64,000 bases of DNA from Domibacillus epiphyticus (GTDB lineage Bacteria; Bacillota; Bacilli; Bacillales; Domibacillaceae): NCBI RefSeq assembly GCF_001975785.1, contig NZ_MSFI01000009.1:310001-374000 (forward strand), given 5' to 3'. The first letter of the stretch is position 1, and every line of letters starts with the position of its first letter. The position numbers and the translations under genes are program-made. Below the pieces are notes generated by a model. The model made no database searches, was not told where the DNA came from, and was given only the letters and a program-made list of their open reading frames with translations. Positions 25,958 to 34,726 of this stretch are shown here, piece by piece.

Positions 25958-26161
25958 ATGAATGTGGACATAGATCTAATTTTTAAAATAGCAGGAATCG
26001 GGATCATCGCCGCTTTTTTGCATACTATTTTGGAACAGCTTGGCAAAAAAGAATATGCCCAGTGGGTGACATTGTTTGGCTTTTTGTACATTTTATTTCT
26101 GGCAGCAACCATTGTTGGACAGCTGTTTGACAGAATAAAATCAGTATTTTTATTCCAGTGA
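25958..26161 (+). CDS. spoIIIAC: Stage III sporulation protein AC
   Basis: 67 residues, two membrane helices, with the typical IDLIFKIAGIGIIAAFLHTILEQLGKKEYAQWVTL pattern described here by its ends: an N-terminal helix, a conserved EQLGKKEYA loop and a second helix ending FDRIKSVFLF. Normal length. Small membrane subunit of the channel. Confidence 0.94.
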   Translation: MNVDIDLIFKIAGIGIIAAFLHTILEQLGKKEYAQWVTLFGFLYILFLAATIVGQLFDRIKSVFLFQ

Positions 26162-26177
26162 CAGGAGCGGTCAAACC

Positions 26178-26570
26178 ATTGCTATCACACACATCGCCGC
26201 CATTATTCTCGTTGCCGTCTTTCTTGCTGTTTTGCTGCGTGAATACAGTGCGGGTTATTCATTGTTGTTTGTATTTCTCGTCTGCGGTCTGCTTTTATAC
26301 GGTATCGCTGGAGAAATGGGATCACTTATTGCAGCGATTCGAAAAATGGCTGCGTATGCCGGAGCGGAAAAAATTTATGTCGAAACGGTGTTAAAAGCAG
26401 TTGGAGTTGCTTATATTTCTGAGTTTATCGCAAATATCGCAAGAGATGCTGGTCAAAATGCACTTGCATCAAAAATGGAAATAGCAGGAAAAATCATCAT
26501 TATGACACTCGTTTTACCAATTTTAGCAATGCTCATTGAAACGGTTATCGCAATGCTGCCGGGGCGGTGA
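26178..26570 (+). CDS. spoIIIAD: Stage III sporulation protein AD, probable ATT start
   Basis: 130 residues from ATT 26178. Two to three membrane helices; the conserved KIYVETVLKAVGVAYISEF and GKIIIMTLVLPILAMLIET regions identify SpoIIIAD. The first ATG/GTG/TTG in frame is TTG 26232, which would remove most of the first conserved helix (ITHIAAIILVAVFLAVLLRE) that matches the B. subtilis N-terminus. ATT 26178 follows AGGAG (26163-26167) by 10 bases and gives nearly the B. subtilis length (133). The coding match is certain, the start codon is inference. Confidence 0.85.
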   Translation: MAITHIAAIILVAVFLAVLLREYSAGYSLLFVFLVCGLLLYGIAGEMGSLIAAIRKMAAYAGAEKIYVETVLKAVGVAYISEFIANIARDAGQNALASKMEIAGKIIIMTLVLPILAMLIETVIAMLPGR

Positions 26571-26574
26571 ATAA

Positions 26575-27660
26575 ATGGGACAAGTAATGCAGCCGCTAAT
26601 GGAAAATGTAGATTTAACAGCAATTGAACAACGGTGGCGTGAAATAAAGCAAACATATGGCTCGTTTTTGCCTCAACAATTTGAAATGGATACAGATAAT
26701 CTTAACATAGCTGATTTTTTTTCATTAGAGAAATGGATTGATGCAATCCAAGCATATATTCTCTTTGAAGTAACAGAACATATAAGGCTTTTATCGATCA
26801 TTTTTTTGCTATCTGTTTTAGCATCTGTATTAAAAACGATGGGACATGCATTCGGACATCAAACTGTGAGTAAAACAGCAGAGGCCGCCATATTGATTCC
26901 CGTTTTCATTCTGGCGATGAATACATTCCGCCTTGCGGTCGAATCAGCATCCGGTGCAATTGAAAATATGACGGTTTTTATGACCGCTTTTATGCCGGTA
27001 TTGATTGCGTTGCTTACACTTTCGGGAGCAGTTGCCTCAGCTGCACTGTTTCCTCCACTGCTTTTGTTTTTGATGAATGCCTCGGGTATTTTAATTGATC
27101 AAATTGTACTGCCAAGCCTTATTTTTTCGGTTTTATTCAGTTTAGTCGGGCTTCTGTCCGATCATTATAAGGCCGACCGGATTGCTGGTCTGTTGAGGAC
27201 ACTCAGTGTATCACTTCTCAGCGCATTTATGGCGGTTTTTCTGGCTGTTATCACAATGAGAGGCATGGCTGCGGCAACAGCGGACGGATTGACAGTGAAA
27301 ACCGCTAAATTTTTAAGCGGCACATTTGTCCCGGTTGTTGGACGAATGATGGCAGACGCAGCCGATACTGCTTCTGGTGCAGCTTTAATGATTAACAATA
27401 CTGCAGGTGCCGCTGGCATCGGGCTGCTTTTATTAACGGCAATGTTTCCCGTAGTGAAAATTATGGTACTCGTTTTTTTGTATAAAGTCGCAGCTGCAGT
27501 CCTTCAGCCGCTTGGAGACTCCGCGGCTGCATCCTGCCTGGAAATAATTGGGAAAACGATGTCTTTTGTTCTTGCAGCGCTGGCACTTGTATCGTTTATG
27601 TATTTTTTAATGATGGCAGCCGTCGTGGCAGCTGGCAATGCAGCATACATGATGAGGTGA
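26575..27660 (+). CDS. spoIIIAE: Stage III sporulation protein AE
   Basis: 361 residues with about seven membrane helices from residue 60 on, and the conserved LFPPLLLFLMNASGILI and FVPVVGRMMADAADTASGA segments. Large membrane component of the feeding channel. The B. subtilis protein is 399 residues and begins with a signal peptide; here the signal peptide is missing, and an in-frame TAA at 26572 directly before the ATG rules out an upstream extension. GGCGGTGA supplies the ribosome site. Homology from about residue 10 on is strong. Confidence 0.93.
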   Translation: MGQVMQPLMENVDLTAIEQRWREIKQTYGSFLPQQFEMDTDNLNIADFFSLEKWIDAIQAYILFEVTEHIRLLSIIFLLSVLASVLKTMGHAFGHQTVSKTAEAAILIPVFILAMNTFRLAVESASGAIENMTVFMTAFMPVLIALLTLSGAVASAALFPPLLLFLMNASGILIDQIVLPSLIFSVLFSLVGLLSDHYKADRIAGLLRTLSVSLLSAFMAVFLAVITMRGMAAATADGLTVKTAKFLSGTFVPVVGRMMADAADTASGAALMINNTAGAAGIGLLLLTAMFPVVKIMVLVFLYKVAAAVLQPLGDSAAASCLEIIGKTMSFVLAALALVSFMYFLMMAAVVAAGNAAYMMR

Positions 27661-27664
27661 GTAT

Positions 27665-28189
27665 ATGCAATCGATTTTTGACTGGCTGACCAGTGTACTC
27701 GCCATATTGTTATGCGCCGCAGCCATCGATATGTTGATTCCAGAGTCAGTCATGCAAAAATACGTTCGCCTTGTGACTGGTCTTGTTATTATGACGGCGA
27801 TTGTTTCACCTGTTTTTTCACTCCTAACTAATGTTGATTTTTCATTACAGCTGGAAAACGAACAAAGAACAAATGTTTTCCAGCAGCAAACGGATGACCA
27901 GCTTAATCAATTAATGGAAACGGAATCCTTAACAGCAAATCCTTATATGGAACAGCAAGTATATGCTGAAGCAGAAGCAGCTCTTCGATCCTATCCATCA
28001 TGTTTGATAGGACACGTTGAAGCGGACGTTCAGCAAAATGACCTTAACCATCTACAAGTCACGGTTGAGGAAGTTGAAAGGGGCGGCTGTCCGGAAGAAA
28101 AAATAATGGATGTGTTGACACAAAAGTGGAATATGGATGCCGGTCAATTGAATATTGTGATTCAAAAGGGGGATGCGGGAGGTGAGTGA
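27665..28189 (+). CDS. spoIIIAF: Stage III sporulation protein AF
   Basis: 174 residues, two N-terminal membrane helices (about 9-25 and 36-55) and a soluble C-terminal domain with the family's CPEEKIMDVLTQKWNM-like end. Somewhat shorter than B. subtilis SpoIIIAF. AGGTGAG precedes the ATG; its end overlaps spoIIIAG by 17 bases. Confidence 0.9.
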   Translation: MQSIFDWLTSVLAILLCAAAIDMLIPESVMQKYVRLVTGLVIMTAIVSPVFSLLTNVDFSLQLENEQRTNVFQQQTDDQLNQLMETESLTANPYMEQQVYAEAEAALRSYPSCLIGHVEADVQQNDLNHLQVTVEEVERGGCPEEKIMDVLTQKWNMDAGQLNIVIQKGDAGGE

Positions 28190-28724
28190 GCGGAAGCGTC
28201 TATTTTCCTTTCTGCAAAAAGGCAAAGCAGACAAGCCGTTAAAATGGGCGGCAATTCTGCTTGGTGGCGGCATTGCCTTAATGGCACTTGGGGACTTACA
28301 AGGAGCCGATCCACCGGAAAACGAAAAAAAAACGGATAAAGAAACCACTTCGGAAGTCGACGTAAAAAGTGCATATGAGCGGGAGCTTACTATGGCATTA
28401 AATGAAATTGCGGGAGCTAAAAATGTATCAGTCATTGTAAATCTTGCATCATCTGAACGGAAAGTGCTGGAGAAAAATACTTCATCGTCAAAAGGAAGTG
28501 ATGATGAAACAAAAGAGGAACAGATGGCTGTTGTCCGGTCAGGAGACGCAGAAAATCCGGTTATTTTAGAAGTGCGTAAGCCGGAGATTCAAGGCGTTCT
28601 AATTGTCGCAGAAGGAGCGGAAAAGGTGCAAGTGAAAAAACGGATCATTGAAGCGGTGACACGCGTGCTTGGGGTACCAGTACATCGCGTTGCCGTTATG
28701 CCGGGAAAAAATGGAGGAGAATGA
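28173..28724 (+). CDS. spoIIIAG: Stage III sporulation protein AG
   Basis: 183 residues. One membrane helix (about 24-42), a charged linker (DPPENEKKTDKETTSE) and a ring-building-motif domain (about 60-180) like secretin/FliF-type ring proteins. In B. subtilis SpoIIIAG forms a large ring in the intermembrane space. The likely start may be GTG 28182, nine bases after AAAAGGGGG; ATG 28173 is directly against that site. Overlaps spoIIIAF. Confidence 0.92.
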   Translation: MREVSERKRLFSFLQKGKADKPLKWAAILLGGGIALMALGDLQGADPPENEKKTDKETTSEVDVKSAYERELTMALNEIAGAKNVSVIVNLASSERKVLEKNTSSSKGSDDETKEEQMAVVRSGDAENPVILEVRKPEIQGVLIVAEGAEKVQVKKRIIEAVTRVLGVPVHRVAVMPGKNGGE

Positions 28725-28727
28725 GTG

Positions 28728-29249
28728 ATGCCAAAAAAACAAACAGTCTGGCTGTTTACAATGGTAAGTTTAACGGCGGTTTTAGGCGTGTATTATGTGA
28801 CAGGCCCCGAGAAACTTCTGCCAGCATCTACACTTGAAGAATCAATGCCGGACGCTCCTGCAGAGGATGTAGATGTGAAGATAGAAGAAACTGCGGGTGA
28901 TGAAGTATTTGAGCTTATCCGGCTTGAAGCGGAAGATGAACGCAGTAGATTAAAAGAGGAATTAACGGCAAAAGTAGCATCTGCTGACGTATCCGCTGAA
29001 GCGAAAAACGAAGCTTATGACGAAATACAGGAACTTGATGCACTGGCATCGAAAGAACAAATGTTAGAGACGCTTATTAAATCGAAAGGCTACGAAGATG
29101 CACTTGTGCGGACGAGTGACGGTGAAGTTCGGATTACGGTGAAAGCGGACAGTCATTCAGCTGAAGCCGCGAATGAAATTATCCGGCTTGCAAAAGAAGA
29201 AATGGACGAAAAAATGCCTGTTTCTGTTGAATTTCAGCCCTTCAAATAG
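28728..29249 (+). CDS. spoIIIAH: Stage III sporulation protein AH
   Basis: 173 residues. N-terminal membrane helix (TVWLFTMVSLTAVLGVYYV), an acidic linker, and a YscJ/FliF-like ring domain (about 60-173) that binds SpoIIQ from the forespore. The linker is about 45 residues shorter than in B. subtilis (218 residues), with the ring domain kept. ATG 28728 is preferred to the GTG one codon earlier because GGAGGA is then 8 bases away. Last gene of the operon. Confidence 0.93.
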   Translation: MPKKQTVWLFTMVSLTAVLGVYYVTGPEKLLPASTLEESMPDAPAEDVDVKIEETAGDEVFELIRLEAEDERSRLKEELTAKVASADVSAEAKNEAYDEIQELDALASKEQMLETLIKSKGYEDALVRTSDGEVRITVKADSHSAEAANEIIRLAKEEMDEKMPVSVEFQPFK

Positions 29250-29258
29250 GTAAAAAAC

Positions 29259-29287
29259 GCTCGCCTTTGAACGGGTGAGCCCTTTTT
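29259..29287 (+). terminator. Terminator after spoIIIAH
   Basis: 7-bp stem GCTCGCC / GGTGAGC with one G-U pair and an 8-base loop, then CCTTTTT. Confidence 0.8.
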
Positions 29288-29403
29288 CGTTTTGATTCGT
29301 ATTTGCTAATTGACGAAAAAAAGATAAAATGAGATAAGGAGTTTCCTCATTTTCTAATGAAGATGTTCCGGAAATCATTTATTTTTGAAGGGGTGTTTTA
29401 AAG

Positions 29404-29892
29404 ATGAAAGTACAGGAAATTAGAGAACTAATCAAACTCGTTGATCAATCGGGGATTGAGGAATTCGTTTTTGAATCAGCAGGCAGCAAATTGAAAATGA
29501 AAAAATCAACAGGCACGACTACATACGCTGCAGCACCGGAAGCACCGGTTGCACAGCCTGCACCAGTTCAAGAAGCACCAAAACCGGCGGCACCGGCTAT
29601 ACAAGATGCTCCGGCTCCGGAAGCACCGAAATCAGCAGCAGACGATTCTAATTTACATAAAATTACGTCTCCAATGGTAGGAACATTTTATCAATCACCA
29701 TCACCGGATGCTGATGTGTACGTAAAACCAGGTGATAAAATCAATTCAGACTCCATAGTCTGTATTGTTGAAGCAATGAAATTATTTAACGAAATTGAAG
29801 CGGAAGTAGACGGCGAAATCGTTGAAATCCTTGTTAAAGATGGACAGCTCGTCGAATACGGACAGCCGCTCTTTTTAGTGAAACCCGAATAA
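29404..29892 (+). CDS. accB: Acetyl-CoA carboxylase biotin carboxyl carrier protein
   Basis: 162 residues. N-terminal helix, a Pro/Ala-rich swinging linker (about 40-80: [19 protein letters not shown]), and a biotinyl domain with the EAMKLFNE motif; Lys126 carries biotin. Delivers carboxybiotin for malonyl-CoA formation. GGGGTG lies before the ATG. Co-transcribed with accC 14 bases downstream. Could also serve as carrier for the propionyl-CoA carboxylase beta subunit at 59.4 kb (inference). Confidence 0.96.
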   Translation: MKVQEIRELIKLVDQSGIEEFVFESAGSKLKMKKSTGTTTYAAAPEAPVAQPAPVQEAPKPAAPAIQDAPAPEAPKSAADDSNLHKITSPMVGTFYQSPSPDADVYVKPGDKINSDSIVCIVEAMKLFNEIEAEVDGEIVEILVKDGQLVEYGQPLFLVKPE

Positions 29893-29905
29893 GGAGGATA
29901 TGTGA

Positions 29906-31264
29906 ATGATTAAAAAAGTGTTAATTGCCAATCGCGGTGAAATTGCAGTGCGCATTATTCGCGCCTGCAAAGAGCTCGATATCGAAACAGTTGCAGTATT
30001 TTCTGAGGCAGATCGGGATGCTTTACACGTTCAACTAGCAGATGAAGCGTACTGCATTGGACCAACAGCTTCAAAAGACAGCTATCTAAACTTTACGAAT
30101 ATCATCAGTGTCGCAAAACTAACAGAAGCGGATGCCATACATCCGGGATATGGGTTTCTTGCAGAAAACGCCGATTTTGCGGAACTATGCCGTGAATGTA
30201 ATATCATTTTTATCGGTCCATCTCCTGAAGCAATTACACAGATGGGAACGAAAGATGTAGCACGGGATACGATGGAAAAAGCGGGTGTCCCAATTGTTCC
30301 AGGATCAGACGGTATCATTAAAGACGTGGAAGAAGGCCTGAAAATCGCTGAACAAATTGGTTACCCGGTAATCATTAAGGCGACAGCAGGCGGCGGGGGG
30401 AAAGGAATCCGTGTTGCCCGGGACCCTGGAGAGCTTGAAAAAGGCGTGAATATGACGCAGCAGGAAGCGGCAACTGCATTTGGAAATCCGGGTGTATATT
30501 TAGAAAAATTTATTGAAGACTTCCGTCATGTAGAAATTCAGGTGCTTGCAGATACGTATGGAAACGTTATTCATCTCGGAGAGCGTGACTGTACAATCCA
30601 GCGGCGGATGCAAAAGCTTCTTGAGGAGACGCCCTCACCTGCACTCGATTCTAAAACGAGAGCGACCATGGGCGAAGCAGCAGTCAAAGCAGCTAAAGCG
30701 GTTGAATATACAGGTGCTGGTACAGTAGAATTTATTTATGATGCAAACGAAAATTCATTCTACTTTATGGAAATGAACACACGTATTCAGGTAGAACATC
30801 CCGTAACGGAAATGGTTACAGGAGTTGACTTGATAAAAGAACAGATTCGTGTTGCAGCCGGTGAAAAGCTTTCGCTTACTCAAGATGAAGTGACATTTGA
30901 CGGCTGGGCAATTGAGTGCAGGATCAATGCAGAGAACCCGGAGAAAAACTTTATGCCATCTCCCGGCCGCGTGGAAGGCTACTTGCCACCGGGCGGTTAT
31001 GGCGTACGCATCGATTCAGCTGTGTACCCGGGTTACATGATCCCGCCTTTTTATGATTCGATGGTAGCGAAGCTGATTGTTCATGGCAAAACGCGTGAGG
31101 AAGCTATTGCACGCATGAAACGGGCACTGTCTGAATTCGTTGTTGAGGGCGTTCATACGACCATTCCTTTTCATCAAAAATTGCTTGAACATGACGTGTT
31201 TATCAACGGCGAGTTCAACACTAAGTTTCTTGAAACGTATGACGTGATGAAATCCCAATCTTAA
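29906..31264 (+). CDS. accC: Acetyl-CoA carboxylase biotin carboxylase subunit
   Basis: 452 residues. Carboxylates biotin on AccB using ATP and bicarbonate. ATP-grasp fold: [17 protein letters not shown] at the start, the glycine-rich lid [10 protein letters not shown] (about 167-176), [11 protein letters not shown], and the catalytic [14 protein letters not shown] (about 290-303). AAGGAGG upstream. Followed 19 bases later by yqhY, a conserved arrangement. Confidence 0.97.
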   Translation: MIKKVLIANRGEIAVRIIRACKELDIETVAVFSEADRDALHVQLADEAYCIGPTASKDSYLNFTNIISVAKLTEADAIHPGYGFLAENADFAELCRECNIIFIGPSPEAITQMGTKDVARDTMEKAGVPIVPGSDGIIKDVEEGLKIAEQIGYPVIIKATAGGGGKGIRVARDPGELEKGVNMTQQEAATAFGNPGVYLEKFIEDFRHVEIQVLADTYGNVIHLGERDCTIQRRMQKLLEETPSPALDSKTRATMGEAAVKAAKAVEYTGAGTVEFIYDANENSFYFMEMNTRIQVEHPVTEMVTGVDLIKEQIRVAAGEKLSLTQDEVTFDGWAIECRINAENPEKNFMPSPGRVEGYLPPGGYGVRIDSAVYPGYMIPPFYDSMVAKLIVHGKTREEAIARMKRALSEFVVEGVHTTIPFHQKLLEHDVFINGEFNTKFLETYDVMKSQS

Positions 31265-31282
31265 TTTCGGAGGTGTTGTAAC

Positions 31283-31702
31283 ATGGCAGAACAGGATGTA
31301 ACAAATCAAGTGCTTGAAATGAGTGACGGGGAAAATGGTCATGGCCGCATTGAAATTGCTCCAGAAGTGATAGAGGTCATTGCTGGTATTGCTGCATCAG
31401 AAGTCGATGGCGTTGAAAAAATGCGCGGAAGTTTTGCATCGGGCGTAGTGGAACGTCTTGGGAAAAAAAATCACGGTAAAGGTGTGCGCGTTCATCTCAC
31501 AGAGGACGGCATTAAAGTAGATGTTTACTGTGTCGTGAAATTTGGTGTGTCAATTCCTCGTGTTGCGAAGTTAATGCAGGAAGGAATCCGTCAGACGCTT
31601 CTTAATATGACAGCGCTCGAAGCGGATGAAGTGAACATTCACATTGTCGGCATTCAATTTGAAACAAAGCAGCCGGAACCTGAATATCAAGATGAAGTTT
31701 AA
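31283..31702 (+). CDS. yqhY: Asp23/Gls24 family envelope stress response protein YqhY
   Basis: 139 residues with the DUF322 core: IEIAPEVIEVIAGIAASEVDGVEKMRG and a later VDVYCVVKFGVSIP segment. Cytosolic. In B. subtilis YqhY is linked to control of acetyl-CoA carboxylase (its deletion leads to suppressor mutations in acc genes), in keeping with the accB-accC-yqhY order here. Terminated directly after the stop. Confidence 0.93.
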   Translation: MAEQDVTNQVLEMSDGENGHGRIEIAPEVIEVIAGIAASEVDGVEKMRGSFASGVVERLGKKNHGKGVRVHLTEDGIKVDVYCVVKFGVSIPRVAKLMQEGIRQTLLNMTALEADEVNIHIVGIQFETKQPEPEYQDEV

Positions 31703-31706
31703 AATG

Positions 31707-31735
31707 ACGCTCCGGCAAAGCCGGGGCGTTTTTCT
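31707..31735 (+). terminator. Rho-independent terminator after yqhY
   Basis: 10-bp stem ACGCTCCGGC / GCCGGGGCGT (one G-U pair), AAA loop, then five T. Confidence 0.9.
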
Positions 31736-31802
31736 CATGTTTTCCCCCGTCTTGATTTATGCTATGATCAGAAGGGCATTAAATAAAAAGGAGTTAACAT
31801 GA

Positions 31803-32195
31803 ATGAATAGACGGGCATCACGTGAAAAGGCCATCCAGGCACTTTATCAAATGGATTTAAGTGGAGCGGAAGCAGCAGAAGCAATTGAAAACGTTCTGAA
31901 CGGTGACAGCAGTGAGAGCGGCTATTTACACAACATTGTTCTCGGGGTGGAAGACCATCTTGAAGAAATTGACAAAAGCATAAAAGAAAATCTAGAAAAT
32001 TGGTCGTTTGATCGTCTTGCAAAAGTGGACCGGAATATTTTGCGGCTGGCTGTATATGAAATGACATATGTTGAAGATGTCCCATCGAAAGTCGCAATGA
32101 ATGAAGCGATCGAATTAGCAAAACGTTTCAGTGATGAACGCGCGGGTAAATTTATTAACGGTGTGTTATCGAAAATAAATCAATCGATGAAATAA
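31803..32195 (+). CDS. nusB: Transcription antitermination factor NusB
   Basis: 130 residues, all-helical. Binds boxA RNA with NusE (S10) for rRNA antitermination. Family motifs: NRRASREKAIQALYQMD at the start, VDRNILRLAVYEM and the C-terminal NEAIELAKRFSDERAGKFINGVLS. Normal length. Confidence 0.96.
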   Translation: MNRRASREKAIQALYQMDLSGAEAAEAIENVLNGDSSESGYLHNIVLGVEDHLEEIDKSIKENLENWSFDRLAKVDRNILRLAVYEMTYVEDVPSKVAMNEAIELAKRFSDERAGKFINGVLSKINQSMK

Positions 32196-32210
32196 GTGAG
32201 GGGTTTTTTT

Positions 32211-33065
32211 ATGACAGCAACAATTATTGATGGAAAAGCAATTGCAAAAGATATTCGTGCTGAATTAAAAGAAGAAATAGACGCTTTAATAAAGTCTGGC
32301 ATTACTCCAGGCCTAGCCGTTGTCATTGTGGGAGATGACCAGGCGTCACATACGTATGTGAATAGCAAAGAAAAAAGCAGTAAAGAAATTGGCATCCACT
32401 CTGAAGTTCACCGCTATCCAGCAGATTTTTCAGAAGAAGCACTGCTTCAGAAAGTAGAGGAATTGAACAATGATAACCGCATTCATGGTATTCTCGTCCA
32501 ATTGCCGCTCCCAAAGCATATTTCTGAAGATAAAGTAATTGATGCGATTGCACCAGAGAAAGATGTCGACGGTTTTCACCCGGTTAATGTTGGTAAAATG
32601 GTAATCGGGAAAGATTCGTTTTATTCATGCACACCATATGGAATCATAAAAATGCTTGAACACGAAAATATCTCACTTGAAGGAAAACATGTAGTGGTAA
32701 TCGGCCGCAGTAATATTGTCGGCAAACCGGCAGCACTTCTGTCATTAATGAACAACGCAACTGTGACAATTTGCCACTCACGTACAAAAGATCTACCGTC
32801 AATTACACGTCAAGCGGACGTCATTATTGCTGCGGTCGGGATAGCAAGTTACGTTACGGCTGATCATGTAAAACCGGGTGCTATCGTCATTGATGTGGGT
32901 ATTAACCGTAATGAAGCCGGCAAATTGTGCGGAGATGTTGACTTTGAAAAAGTAAAAGAGGCTGCAGGAGCGATTACACCTGTACCAGGCGGCGTTGGTC
33001 CAATGACGATCACGATGCTTCTATACAATACAGTGAAATCAGCAAAAGCATTTGCTGTAAAATAA
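32211..33065 (+). CDS. folD: Bifunctional methylenetetrahydrofolate dehydrogenase/cyclohydrolase
   Basis: 284 residues. Interconverts 5,10-methylene-THF, 5,10-methenyl-THF and 10-formyl-THF. Motifs: [14 protein letters not shown] with the catalytic Lys, [19 protein letters not shown], and the NADP-binding [11 protein letters not shown]. The ATG at 32211 has GAGGGG 7 bases upstream; a GTG at 32196 directly after nusB is not needed. Ends in a strong terminator. Confidence 0.96.
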   Translation: MTATIIDGKAIAKDIRAELKEEIDALIKSGITPGLAVVIVGDDQASHTYVNSKEKSSKEIGIHSEVHRYPADFSEEALLQKVEELNNDNRIHGILVQLPLPKHISEDKVIDAIAPEKDVDGFHPVNVGKMVIGKDSFYSCTPYGIIKMLEHENISLEGKHVVVIGRSNIVGKPAALLSLMNNATVTICHSRTKDLPSITRQADVIIAAVGIASYVTADHVKPGAIVIDVGINRNEAGKLCGDVDFEKVKEAAGAITPVPGGVGPMTITMLLYNTVKSAKAFAVK

Positions 33066-33087
33066 ACAGCGAAACCGATTGATGAAT

Positions 33088-33129
33088 CTGTCTTTCCGAT
33101 CATGCTATAATCGGAAAGACAGTTTTTTT
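33088..33129 (+). terminator. Rho-independent terminator after folD
   Basis: 13-bp perfect stem CTGTCTTTCCGAT / ATCGGAAAGACAG, 9-base loop, seven T. Confidence 0.95.
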
Positions 33130-33153
33130 ATTTGAAGAAAAAGGTGAACAGAG

Positions 33154-34509
33154 ATGGAAGCCAATCAATGCTTGACTGTAAAAGCTTTAACAAAATACAT
33201 AAAACGAAAATTTGATGCAGATCCACATTTAAAAAATGTCGCCGTAAAAGGGGAAATTTCAAACTTTAAGCATCACTCAAGCGGGCATATGTATTTTACG
33301 CTAAAAGATGACAGTGCGCGCATTCTGGCTGTTATGTTTTCTGCTTCTAATCGCGCATTAAAATTTCGTCCAGAAAACGGAATGCAGGTTGTGCTGACTG
33401 GTGAGATTACCGTTTATGAATCAAGCGGCCAGTATCAAATGTACGTAAAAACAATGCAGCCAGACGGTGTCGGTGATCTTTATTTTGCATATGAACAGCT
33501 GAAAAAAAAATTGGAACAGCAAGGCCTGTTCCAAGCAGAACGGAAACGTCCTCTTCCAGCGTACCCCACATGTGTGGCTGTGATTACTTCGCCAACCGGT
33601 GCCGCTGTTCGTGATATTATCACGACGATCAAACGCCGCTATCCCGCTGTTGCCATATTGATTTACCCGGCTCTTGTTCAGGGAGACAAGGCTGCTCAAT
33701 CGATTGTTTCACAAATCCAGAAAGCCAATACGGATGGACGGGCAGAACTATTGATTGCCGGACGCGGCGGCGGGTCGATTGAAGAATTGTGGGCATTTAA
33801 CGAAGAAGCGGTTGCCAGAGCGATTTTTGACTCGCGTATACCCGTTATTTCAGCCGTTGGCCATGAAACGGACTTTACAATTGCCGATTTTGTGGCTGAT
33901 CTGAGAGCTCCAACACCGACCGCTGCTGCAGAAATGGCGGTGCCGCATATAGAGGAAGTTCTCGAACGTCTTCAGTCAAAACAAAACCGTCTAATACGGG
34001 CGGCAGCCGAAACGATACGCGTGTCGAGAAACCGTCATCAAACGGCCATGAACTCGTATATTATCCGAAACCCGCAGGCATTGTACAGACAGCAATCCGA
34101 GAAGACAGACAGACAGACTGAACAGTTAATCCGAAGTGTAAAATCGATTCTAGACCGAAAAAAAACAGCAGCAAATCACACAGCAATCCAGCTCCGGCGT
34201 ATAGGTCCTCAGCGGCGTATTCAAGTGGAACGATCACAGTTGGAGCAGTTGAATCGGCGACTTCGATTTTCAGCTGAATCTGCGGTCGATGACAAAAAGG
34301 TTCGTTTTCAAAATTCAATTTCGATGCTTCATGCACTCAGTCCGCTCAAAGTAATGGAACGAGGATACAGTTTAACGTACAGTGAAAATGATACATTGAT
34401 TAAATCGGTGAAAGACGTCAAAAAAGGGGATCAAATCCGTGTTCGTCTTGCAGATGGAACACTCTGTACAGACGTTCAATTAATCAGGGGGAATAGAGAT
34501 GAAACTTGA
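33154..34509 (+). CDS. xseA: Exodeoxyribonuclease VII large subunit
   Basis: 451 residues. N-terminal OB fold (about 1-105; VKGEISNFKHHSSGHMYFTL), the catalytic domain (about 130-330) with ITSPTGAAVRDI, GRGGGSIEELWAFNEE and VGHETDFTIADFVADLRAPTPTAAAE, then a long coiled coil. Degrades single-stranded DNA from both ends with XseB. Overlaps xseB by 11 bases. Confidence 0.96.
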   Translation: MEANQCLTVKALTKYIKRKFDADPHLKNVAVKGEISNFKHHSSGHMYFTLKDDSARILAVMFSASNRALKFRPENGMQVVLTGEITVYESSGQYQMYVKTMQPDGVGDLYFAYEQLKKKLEQQGLFQAERKRPLPAYPTCVAVITSPTGAAVRDIITTIKRRYPAVAILIYPALVQGDKAAQSIVSQIQKANTDGRAELLIAGRGGGSIEELWAFNEEAVARAIFDSRIPVISAVGHETDFTIADFVADLRAPTPTAAAEMAVPHIEEVLERLQSKQNRLIRAAAETIRVSRNRHQTAMNSYIIRNPQALYRQQSEKTDRQTEQLIRSVKSILDRKKTAANHTAIQLRRIGPQRRIQVERSQLEQLNRRLRFSAESAVDDKKVRFQNSISMLHALSPLKVMERGYSLTYSENDTLIKSVKDVKKGDQIRVRLADGTLCTDVQLIRGNRDET

Positions 34510-34726
34510 TGAATTAAGTTTTGAACAGGCGATGGAACGACTTGAAAAAATTACAGCTCGTCTGGAAGAAGGAGATGTTCCGCTTGAAGAAGCACTCGCA
34601 GAATACAAACTTGGAATGGAATTATCCGCACTCTGTCACGAAAAACTAAGAAATGCAGAATCTGAACTGGCAAAGCTCGTCACAAATCAGGGAGACGAAC
34701 CGTTTCGATTGGATGGAGAGGAATAA
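34499..34726 (+). CDS. xseB: Exodeoxyribonuclease VII small subunit
   Basis: 75 residues, helical hairpin, with the family's LSFEQAMERLEKITARLEEGDVPLE pattern (described here by its ends) and an acidic tail. Needed for XseA activity. Starts inside xseA; its stop shares one base with the ispA start (TAATG). Confidence 0.95.
   Translation: MKLDELSFEQAMERLEKITARLEEGDVPLEEALAEYKLGMELSALCHEKLRNAESELAKLVTNQGDEPFRLDGEE

Noticed and set aside
29326-29401. Possible leader peptide and hairpin before accB
   Set aside because: A 14-codon frame (29357-29401) ends just before accB, but its ribosome site is 15 bases away and sits in the loop of an 8-bp A+T-rich hairpin without a T tract. Not enough for an attenuator call.
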